Shown piece after piece: positions 8,619 through 14,553 of a stretch of 22,614 bases of DNA; position 1 is the stretch's first letter, and each line of letters begins with the position of its first letter. Origin of the DNA: JBGPBY01 sp041481485. GTDB taxonomy: Bacteria > Acidobacteriota > Terriglobia > 20CM-2-55-15. Location: assembly GCA_041481485.1 (NCBI GenBank), contig JBGPBY010000039.1, positions 1 through 22,614 on the forward strand, given 5' to 3'. The translations under genes and the position numbers were made by a program. A model generated the notes under the pieces. That model did not search any database, had not been told where the DNA came from, and worked only from the letters and a program-made list of their open reading frames with translations.

Positions 8619-10870
8619 GCCAACCCTTTCTTCTTTCTCAGAAACCATTCTCCGCCAAACGAAACGCAAAGCATCATGAACAGAATGGGCACATCCCACA
8701 ACTCCTTCTGTTCCACAAACGATGACTCCCCTTCCACATAAATGGCTTCGTCGGGAATGTCTCCCATTTTCGACAGTGGATAATAGCGGCCGCCGGTCTG
8801 CCCTGAAATCGATTTGAGGGCGTTGGCGTCGAGCGACGCGTTGTAGTACTCCACTGGCCGGTTCTTTACCTGAAACGCGGTCGTATATGTTCCCAGTTGC
8901 TGTTCTCCCTGAGCCGCGTCCACCTGAACCTTATAAGTACCTTCGGGGCCGGGATGAAACTGGGTGCGATAGGTTCCGTCTTCGGTACCCGTCCAATCCA
9001 GCGGCAGGGTCTGCACCGCGCCGGTGGGATCGGTAATTTTGACGGCCGCCCGTGCATTGCTCAGACGATTGAAACTCTTGTCCGCAACATCGGCCGTCAG
9101 ACTGACCAGTTCACCCGGCAGATATGTGTCTTTATCGGAGGTGATCATCACCGGTTCGGGCGAGGCATTGACGAGCCACCTCAACGCCTGCTTCCAGAAG
9201 ATTTCGTGAGTCTGATCGTCCTTGTCCAGCTCCATCTGCCAGTGCCAGCTCGTTCCACTCGTAAACGCCATCGAGCGGCCGCGCCCATAGCGCTGATATG
9301 CCAGCAGAATCGGCTCCTGCCCACCCTCGGCCTGTCCTTTGGCAAGCACAACCGCGCCGCCCTTCGGATCTCCCGTTTTGTTGAAGTCCCCCAGCGGCGG
9401 CAGTTCCGACCACGCTTTGGTATTGGCCGCTGGATCCGGTGAGAGTTTCGTCAGCGTGTTGCTCTTTCCGATATCGGTGAGCATGACTTTAACGATCTGA
9501 AAGACGTTGAGTCTCTCGGAAGGAAGCTCGAACGGAATAATGTTGGCAATGTCACTGGTCTGATACTTTCCGCCGGAAAATGAATTCTTGCCGCCCAGCA
9601 TCAGGAAGCCGCCGCCACGGTTGTTGACAAAATCCACAATCATGTCCTGCTCTTCCGGCTTGAAGAATGTCGATTCGATGCTGCCGAGAATCAGGCCTTT
9701 GAACTGATACAGATCTTCCTTTTTCTTTGGAAAACCGCTGGCCAAAAGCTTGTCGGAATCCGGCCCCTGGAAAATCCATTTATTCTGGGATTCCCGCAGC
9801 ATACTGACGAGCTGAATATTCTTGTCGTCTTCGATGGCGCGTCTCAGGAACTTGTATTCCCAGCGCGGTTCGCCTTCCACGTAAAGAATCTTCGGGTGAT
9901 CGTCGCGGACGGTGACCAGCGCATCGAGAACATTGTTTTCCGGGATTCGATCATTGGGGACTTCGAGCGTGAACGTAAACACGCGCGATCCCTCATGCTT
10001 CACATTCACATCGATGGCTTTTTCGCCAATTTCCCCGTCGGCCGCGAATGTGATATCCGGCGAGGCAACCAATCCACCGTTAGGACCGAGTTCCATTACC
10101 TTGATTACACCGTGCTTGCCTGCAAAACCGTGGCTCCGGAATGAAACGTTCACGACGGCTGTCGACTCTTTGAGCATCTCACGGGGAGCGGTTACCTTCA
10201 GAATCTCCGCATCGTTGACGATCTGAGAGGCACCCACGCCTACGGTGTAAAACGGAATCTTTCGCGTTTCCAGCCGTGCCAGAGAATCCGACAACTGCTC
10301 CGAACCGTTGTCCGCGCCATCGGTGATCAGCACGACGCCGGCTAACGGAACGGTTCCCAATTCCTCATGCAGGAGTTCTGTCACAGATTCGATCCTGCTC
10401 TGTTTGCCGTTGAAGGTCAGGCGTTCCAGCGCATCGATGCGCTCGGCTTCCTTCGAAAACCGGTAAATCCGGACTTTGAATTTGTCCGAAAGCCGTTTGA
10501 TCAGGCTGGTTTCGTTGAGTTGCTTTTGAAGTTCCTCCGAGCGCTTCGTTTTGCCGTCGTCCTTGATGGTCATGCTTTCGGAGTCGTCGATAACCACCGC
10601 GAGATAGCTGTCCTGCGGCAAAACCGTCGAGATATTCAGGACGGGCCGCAGAAGCATGAAGAGAAGCACCAGAAGCGTTACCGCCCGCAATGCAATCAGC
10701 CAGGGAGATCGTTTCTCCCGGGTGACGGAACGGTAAAAGTAAAGGGCGGCCACAACCGCAAGAGCAGCCACAGGCAGGATCCACCACTTGGATCCCAGCA
10801 GCTGAAAAGTTAACCGGCCCTTTTCATAAACAATTGGCTTGTACTTGAAGAAAAACTCAAAAATGCTCAT
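8615..10870 (-). CDS. Membrane vWA protein with glutamine-amidotransferase-like domain
   Basis: This protein of 751 residues has two N-terminal membrane helices at about 31-46 and 57-74. A vWA domain follows, with MIDAS-like D95-D-S-E-S99 (AVVIDDSESM) and VVLITDGADNGS. Downstream, YVEGEPRWEYKFLRRAI and GGGFLMLGGKNSFSGGKY match the class I glutamine-amidotransferase-like domain found in many large membrane vWA proteins; no catalytic Cys/His pair is evident, so it is unlikely to be an enzyme. Beta-sandwich segments follow (DTYLPGELVSLTADV), and a final helix near residue 732 (ILFMMLCVSFGGEWFL) anchors the C-terminus. It is the first gene of the operon and overlaps the caspase-like gene by four bases. 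No Shine-Dalgarno sequence or convincing promoter is visible upstream. It is the operon's third vWA-type protein. Confidence 0.85.
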   Translation of the reverse strand: MSIFEFFFKYKPIVYEKGRLTFQLLGSKWWILPVAALAVVAALYFYRSVTREKRSPWLIALRAVTLLVLLFMLLRPVLNISTVLPQDSYLAVVIDDSESMTIKDDGKTKRSEELQKQLNETSLIKRLSDKFKVRIYRFSKEAERIDALERLTFNGKQSRIESVTELLHEELGTVPLAGVVLITDGADNGSEQLSDSLARLETRKIPFYTVGVGASQIVNDAEILKVTAPREMLKESTAVVNVSFRSHGFAGKHGVIKVMELGPNGGLVASPDITFAADGEIGEKAIDVNVKHEGSRVFTFTLEVPNDRIPENNVLDALVTVRDDHPKILYVEGEPRWEYKFLRRAIEDDKNIQLVSMLRESQNKWIFQGPDSDKLLASGFPKKKEDLYQFKGLILGSIESTFFKPEEQDMIVDFVNNRGGGFLMLGGKNSFSGGKYQTSDIANIIPFELPSERLNVFQIVKVMLTDIGKSNTLTKLSPDPAANTKAWSELPPLGDFNKTGDPKGGAVVLAKGQAEGGQEPILLAYQRYGRGRSMAFTSGTSWHWQMELDKDDQTHEIFWKQALRWLVNASPEPVMITSDKDTYLPGELVSLTADVADKSFNRLSNARAAVKITDPTGAVQTLPLDWTGTEDGTYRTQFHPGPEGTYKVQVDAAQGEQQLGTYTTAFQVKNRPVEYYNASLDANALKSISGQTGGRYYPLSKMGDIPDEAIYVEGESSFVEQKELWDVPILFMMLCVSFGGEWFLRKKKGLA

Positions 10871-11062
10871 TAATCTTTTGATCTGCTGCGGCGATCTACA
10901 ACAGTTCTTCCTTCATTTTCGGAATTCCGGCGACATTCTACCTGAGAAAATTCCACCCGGATATACTGAAGATCCACTAGTCCACCATACTCCGACACGA
11001 ATCAATACCTACTACGTTTTGTCCCGGAATCGGTTTCAAGATTGCAAAAAATTGTAAAGGAG

Positions 11063-11686
11063 TCAGGAAAAACTACTATCGATCTCTATCCCGTGTTCGC
11101 GCAGCGCTTCAATCAGCTTCGAAGAATTTGTGAACTGGTGAGCATGAATCCCCAGGTCCTCGGCTCCTCGCACGTTCTCTTCCCGGTCGTCCGTGAAAAA
11201 AAGGGCATCCGGCGGGTGGCCAGCCGCCGCGATCGCCGCCTCATAGATTCGGCGGTCCGGCTTGAGCGCACCCACCACGTGCGAAAAGACTTTGACGTCG
11301 AAGTGACGAAGAACGTTGTAATTCCGCTCAATATATCTCACATGGGATTCGTTGGTGTTCGATACCAGTATCAAAGGATAGCGTTCCCCAAGTGCGGTTA
11401 TCAGAGTTTCAGGTATCAGAAGATCCGGAAGAAAAACCGACGACCAGGATTCGTGGAACTCCTCGAGTTCCATATCCAGCTTTCCGGACTCGCACAGGTG
11501 CCGATGATACTGAGCGGAGGTGATTTCTCCTCTTTCATAAGGGGGAAGCCACGCTTCATCGAAAAGAACTTCCGCGAAGGCTTGACGACCCAGGACGGAT
11601 CGGCTGGCAAACCGCTGCATTCCAAGGTCAAAGTTGAAGTCCACGACCACTTTTCCAAGGTCGAATAACAACGCTTCAATTCTCAC
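11063..11686 (-). CDS. HAD-superfamily phosphatase, YihX-like
   Basis: The 207-residue cytoplasmic protein carries the haloacid dehalogenase motifs. Motif I is LLFDLGKVVVD with nucleophile D9, motif II is LVSNTNESH, motif III is the lysine in KPDRRIY, and motif IV is FFTDDREENV. Glycine at the D+2 position instead of the usual acid is characteristic of the YihX-like subgroup (FDLGNV in E. coli YihX, an alpha-glucose-1-phosphate phosphatase), so this is a family trait and not a defect. The exact substrate is unknown. The start is GTG at 11686, with no Shine-Dalgarno sequence but a TGCTAAAAT element 6 bp upstream. It is transcribed divergently from the hfq-like gene across 64 bp. A haloacid dehalogenase activity is less likely than a sugar-phosphate phosphatase. 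Confidence 0.85.
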   Translation of the reverse strand: MRIEALLFDLGKVVVDFNFDLGMQRFASRSVLGRQAFAEVLFDEAWLPPYERGEITSAQYHRHLCESGKLDMELEEFHESWSSVFLPDLLIPETLITALGERYPLILVSNTNESHVRYIERNYNVLRHFDVKVFSHVVGALKPDRRIYEAAIAAAGHPPDALFFTDDREENVRGAEDLGIHAHQFTNSSKLIEALREHGIEIDSSFS

Positions 11687-11692
11687 ACCATT

Positions 11693-11702
11693 ATTTTAGC
11701 AT
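11693..11702 (-). promoter_or_regulatory. Putative extended -10 promoter of HAD gene
   Basis: On the minus strand the sequence reads ATGCTAAAAT, with the -10 hexamer TAAAAT at 11698-11693 preceded by TG plus one base, the extended -10 form. It ends 6 bp before the GTG start, so transcription would begin at or next to the start codon. No good -35 is seen, which is usual for extended -10 promoters. Confidence 0.45.
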
Positions 11703-11713
11703 CGCGGAGAGAC

Positions 11714-11742
11714 TTGCCTCGATTGTCCAATTTCCTCATACT
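11714..11742 (+). promoter_or_regulatory. Putative sigma70-type promoter of hfq-like gene
   Basis: A TTGCCT -35 (11714-11719) and a CATACT -10 (11737-11742) are separated by exactly 17 bp. The -10 ends 8 bp before the ATG at 11751, and no Shine-Dalgarno sequence lies between, so the transcript may be leaderless. Both hexamers deviate from consensus (4 of 6 matches each), so the call is moderate. Confidence 0.4.
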
Positions 11743-11750
11743 CAGAAAAT

Positions 11751-12035
11751 ATGGTGACACGTACCCCTACTGAATTTGCGAGCCGCCGCGATCGCTGGCA
11801 GGCCGCTCCGGAAACGACCTATCGCGAGACCGAATACATTGACAAGCTTTCGAAGAACAAGACCCCCGTCGTCATCAAATTGATTGATGGCGAAGAAGTT
11901 CGCGGCTGGATTGAGTATTACGACAAGGATATTATCCGCATTACCCGCAACGTTCAGCCCAATCTGTTTATTTACAAAAGTCGAATCAAATATCTGTTCG
12001 AAGACTCCGAAGGCAACCGCAAGAATCGATCCTAG
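11751..12035 (+). CDS. hfq: Divergent Hfq-like RNA chaperone
   Basis: This 94-residue protein has an Hfq/Sm-like core at about residues 27-86. The Sm1 part is TPVVIKLIDGEEVRGWIEYY followed by DKDIIRITR, and the Sm2 part is NLFIYKSRIKYLFE. Hfq forms hexameric rings that bind small RNAs and mRNAs. Two things are unusual: an N-terminal extension of about 28 residues rich in R, E and T, and a YKS sequence where classical Hfq has the YKH motif of the proximal RNA-binding face. It is therefore best called Hfq-like. It is divergent from the HAD gene and convergent with the pilX-like gene; the two stop codons share one CTAG palindrome at 12032-12035. No Shine-Dalgarno sequence precedes the ATG. Confidence 0.82.
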   Translation: MVTRTPTEFASRRDRWQAAPETTYRETEYIDKLSKNKTPVVIKLIDGEEVRGWIEYYDKDIIRITRNVQPNLFIYKSRIKYLFEDSEGNRKNRS

Positions 12036-13231
12036 TACTCGCGAAAGGCGATGGAAACATACTGAAACTTCTGCTGAGCCTCAACGATGGCGGAATTCCC
12101 AGGGTTTGTCAGCTGAAACTGAGTTCCTGCCAGGCTCAGATCCAGCACAACCGGACCCCGTGAAGCGAGCACCGTCCCAAGTTCATTCGAGGGCCCGCGG
12201 TCGTTTGCGCGGGTCCGCGCCACGAACATTTCTCCGGATATTTGCATCGCACCGGGTCCGGACCAACTCACACTACCCTGCCCGATCACCAGAATCAGTC
12301 CGTTCCACATGTAGCTGCCCTTCATCCACAGATTGCCGCGAACGAGCAAGGTTCCAAAACCACTGCCCGAGTTCAGCTCGCAGTCTCCATTCACCACGAC
12401 AATACGATTGTCGGCAGCATTCCCCACGTTCCCCAGAGTGGTAAGCCCCGCCGGGCCGGGATTCCATGTGTCGGTCGAACTCTCCAATACGGTTTGAATC
12501 AAACGCTCGATCATCGATGGCGTGCGAAGCCGCGGATCGAGCACCGAATCGACGACATGGACATCTCCGGATCCAACGGCAACCGCGTCCTGTTCCGTCA
12601 ATACTCCGATGCCGAACCGGCCGCCGTTCCCTCCGCTCAGGTCCTGCCCGCTAATCTCCGAACTGGAATTTGGGATGAAGGTAACGGGAGTACCGTCCAA
12701 CACCAGAGATGAAGGTATGGCAGGAAACCGCCACTTCATCATGGTCGCTTCCAAAACCTTGCGGGAATTTCCTAGCACTCCCACGCTCAGCAATGTCAGG
12801 ATCCGATTCGAATCGACAAGACTGCTGATGCCCTCGGCAGAATCGTTGCGAATATAGACGAAGTAACGGCCTGCCGGCTGTCCGGAGGTATCCGCGAGTA
12901 TTTTCCCGGACGTTCGATTTCCTCCATGGATCAGCGGGACGTCATCGCTGGCATTTAAAAGTGTGTCCAGATCTCGAGAGACCGACAGGATCCTATCCAC
13001 ACCCGCCGCGGCCATAAGCATCTCAGAAGGAGTCGAACTGGCGGTCCGGAGCACTCCCCGAGCCTCTACAACTCCCGTTTCGGCCAGATATAGAAGCTGA
13101 GTTTCTGTCCGATAGTTTTCTCCGATCGCAACTTCAAGCGCGACGGAACTCAGAAGCGCGGCGCCCAGAGCCATCAGCAGCGCGAGCATGATCACCGTCA
13201 GGATTAATGCGGCGCCTCGTTCGCGTTTCAT
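12032..13231 (-). CDS. PilX-type minor pilin / pilus assembly protein
   Basis: The N-terminus MKRERGAALILTVIMLALL and the following hydrophobic helix (about residues 6-32) match the PilX N-terminal domain. The conserved E-N-Y-R and AETGVVEARGVL segments after it fit as well. PilX-like minor pilins sit at the tip of type IV pili or act as pseudopilins. I chose the ATG at 13231 (399 residues) because it places the basic RG leader directly before the helix; a TTG at 13255 would add eight residues. The rest (about 300 residues) is beta-rich and not recognisable further. No other pilin gene (pilV, pilW, pilY1) is adjacent, so it is an orphan copy here. It diverges from lexA, whose promoter lies 30-60 bp upstream of this start. 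Its last bases overlap the hfq-like stop. Confidence 0.75.
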   Translation of the reverse strand: MKRERGAALILTVIMLALLMALGAALLSSVALEVAIGENYRTETQLLYLAETGVVEARGVLRTASSTPSEMLMAAAGVDRILSVSRDLDTLLNASDDVPLIHGGNRTSGKILADTSGQPAGRYFVYIRNDSAEGISSLVDSNRILTLLSVGVLGNSRKVLEATMMKWRFPAIPSSLVLDGTPVTFIPNSSSEISGQDLSGGNGGRFGIGVLTEQDAVAVGSGDVHVVDSVLDPRLRTPSMIERLIQTVLESSTDTWNPGPAGLTTLGNVGNAADNRIVVVNGDCELNSGSGFGTLLVRGNLWMKGSYMWNGLILVIGQGSVSWSGPGAMQISGEMFVARTRANDRGPSNELGTVLASRGPVVLDLSLAGTQFQLTNPGNSAIVEAQQKFQYVSIAFREY

Positions 13232-13263
13232 CGCCCGAACAGAGGCAAGAGACAAACCAAAGC

Positions 13264-13292
13264 TTGACTACCGTACAGATGTTCGGTATAAG
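13264..13292 (+). promoter_or_regulatory. lexA promoter
   Basis: TTGACT (-35, 13264-13269) and TATAAG (-10, 13287-13292) are separated by an ideal 17 bp. The -10 ends 7 bp before the ATG at 13300, so the transcript would start at or one base before the start codon. The only Shine-Dalgarno-like bases (AAGG, 13290-13293) overlap the -10 and would not be in the mRNA if this promoter is used. Confidence 0.65.
13272..13285 (+). promoter_or_regulatory. LexA box (SOS operator)
   Basis: CGTACAGATGTTCG matches the Gram-positive-type LexA consensus CGAACRNRYGTTYC at 12 of 14 positions. It is nearly palindromic and lies entirely within the spacer between the -35 and -10 of the lexA promoter, where bound repressor would block RNA polymerase. 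Autoregulation by the downstream lexA product is the natural reading. Confidence 0.65.
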
Positions 13293-13299
13293 GTCGGGC

Positions 13300-13899
13300 A
13301 TGCTTACTGAGAAACAACAGGCAATTCTGGATTTCATTCAGGAGTATGTGGAGGAACATCAATATCCGCCCTCCGTACGGGAAATTGGCAAAAAATTCGG
13401 GGTCTATCCCGCGACGGTTCAGGACCACATTTCGGCACTTACCCGGAAAGGTTTTCTGCAAAAACAGCGATTTCAGTCACGGGCGATATCCGTTGCCGAT
13501 TCGGCACGTAAAGGCGGCGTGCCGGTGATTGGCAGTGTCGCTGCCGGACTCCCGCTGCTGGCACAGCAGAATATCGAGAATGTACTTCAGTTACCCGAAG
13601 AGTGGTCTGCTCCCGGCGCATTTCTGCTCCGCGTCAAGGGCGACAGCATGATCGGTGCACACATTCTGGATGGTGATTATGTGCTGGTGCACCCGCAAGC
13701 CACGGCCTCGGAGGGCGAAATTGTAGTGGCCATCATCGGCGAGGAAGCGACGGTCAAACGCTTTCATAAATCCGAACGCAGCATCACCTTGAAAGCCGAG
13801 AATCCCGGATTCAGTCCCATCGTGATTCCACGCAAAGATGCCGAACATTTTCGCATCGCAGGCCGGGTGGCCGGCGTCATGCGCCTGATCAAGTCATAG
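13300..13899 (+). CDS. lexA: LexA repressor, self-cleaving
   Basis: The SOS-response repressor has 199 residues from the ATG at 13300; the frame is open further upstream, but MLTEKQQAILDFI is the canonical LexA start. The winged-helix DNA-binding domain (about 1-65) contains YPPSVREIGKKFGVYPATVQDHIS. The autocleavage bond is A82-G83 in VAAGLP. The catalytic serine is S116 (KGDSMIG) and the lysine is K153 (ATVKRF), so every element needed for RecA-stimulated self-cleavage is present. A LexA box sits in its own promoter. The gene is divergent from the pilX-like gene. Downstream, 70 bp away on the same strand, is a RecA-fold protein that may be co-transcribed, which recalls lexA-imuA type SOS operons. 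The assignment is very secure. Confidence 0.96.
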   Translation: MLTEKQQAILDFIQEYVEEHQYPPSVREIGKKFGVYPATVQDHISALTRKGFLQKQRFQSRAISVADSARKGGVPVIGSVAAGLPLLAQQNIENVLQLPEEWSAPGAFLLRVKGDSMIGAHILDGDYVLVHPQATASEGEIVVAIIGEEATVKRFHKSERSITLKAENPGFSPIVIPRKDAEHFRIAGRVAGVMRLIKS

Positions 13900-13969
13900 C
13901 CAGAACCATAACTAGAACAATGACCAGATTTTGAAACGAGATAAACAGAGAAGAAGGTGAGAAACCGAA

Positions 13970-14509
13970 ATGATCACACATTCCATATTCGAATCCGCGT
14001 ATAAGCCAATATCCGGACAGTTCCGGGTCTGTATTACCGATCGTTCAATCCACGACGCCGCGATGCAGCTCGGTTCGAGCCTGACCCGGGATGGAGAATC
14101 GCTTCTGATCCTGGACGCATGCGGTTGTTTCGAGCCATCTCGCATCAGCCGGTGTGCGCCGCATTCGGCCGGCCTCTTACACGTCATTAGAGCATCGACG
14201 ACCCAGCCGATTTCCGATACGGTGGAAGACATGTGGCTGCGGTTCAATGGTGCTCAACGCGATCTGCAGTCGCGGCAGATCCTGGTGGTCGGGCTGCTCG
14301 ACCGGCTCTACGATCCGGATATTCTCACCCGCGATGCGGCGCGCACGCTTGGAGGGATCAAGTCGAAGCTCGAGCACATGGCGGAGGATGGATTCGACGT
14401 TACCGTGCTCTGCGAAAGTCCCGCGGGAAATCTCGGCACACGCTCGCACTTTCTATCCTCATTGTGTGTGTCGGCCGACGAAGTTTCCAGCGTTGGCCGC
14501 TCCAACTGA
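13970..14509 (+). CDS. Degenerate RecA-fold protein lacking Walker motifs (possible SOS protein)
   Basis: This 179-residue protein has a good ribosome site (AAGGTGAG, 8 bp before the ATG). I do not recognise a named family, but its segments line up with the RecA/Rad51 core. LLILDACGCFEPSRI (45-59) resembles the vlyIDtEgsFdpeRl strand and helix. LLHVIRA (69-75) resembles the next strand. ILVVGLLDRLYD (104-115) lies where Walker B should be, followed by a long helix and VTVLCES. The P-loop is absent: FRVCITD (18-24) runs almost directly into the helix HDAAMQLGSSL (28-38). The Walker B acid is replaced by G108. It should therefore not hydrolyse ATP. Its position behind lexA suggests an SOS function like that of ImuA- or SulA-type RecA-fold proteins. 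The fold is a moderately confident inference and the role is speculative. Confidence 0.6.
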   Translation: MITHSIFESAYKPISGQFRVCITDRSIHDAAMQLGSSLTRDGESLLILDACGCFEPSRISRCAPHSAGLLHVIRASTTQPISDTVEDMWLRFNGAQRDLQSRQILVVGLLDRLYDPDILTRDAARTLGGIKSKLEHMAEDGFDVTVLCESPAGNLGTRSHFLSSLCVSADEVSSVGRSN

Positions 14510-14530
14510 CTATTCGAATAGTTCGAATAG
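14510..14530. repeat. AT-rich inverted repeat between convergent genes
   Basis: CTATTCGAA (14510-14518) and TTCGAATAG (14522-14530) form a 9-bp inverted repeat with a 3-base loop; nested in it is the 12-bp palindrome CTATTCGAATAG (14510-14521). It begins right after the TGA of the RecA-fold gene and lies 24 bp from the nadE stop. A third TTCGAA is at 14544-14549. It may act as a bidirectional transcription-end signal, but it is not GC-rich and has no T-run. Confidence 0.6.
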
Positions 14531-14553
14531 ATGAGGATCGGCATTCGAACGGA

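Noticed and set aside
8619..8699. Longer start for the caspase-like gene
   Set aside because: The extra 27 residues precede a perfect signal peptide and would bury it; ATG 8618 has a ribosome site and ATGA overlap.
10871..11062. Promoter for the seven-gene operon
   Set aside because: Several weak -10-like hexamers exist on the minus strand, but none pairs with a -35 at proper spacing, so I do not call one.
13207..13299. Longer start for lexA
   Set aside because: The added codons cover the lexA promoter and LexA box, and the canonical LexA N-terminus begins at 13300.
13902..13925. Second LexA-like site (GAAC-N8-GAAC) upstream of the RecA-fold gene
   Set aside because: Spacing and orientation fit neither the CGAAC-N4-GTTCG box nor the GTTC-N7-GTTC type; likely chance.
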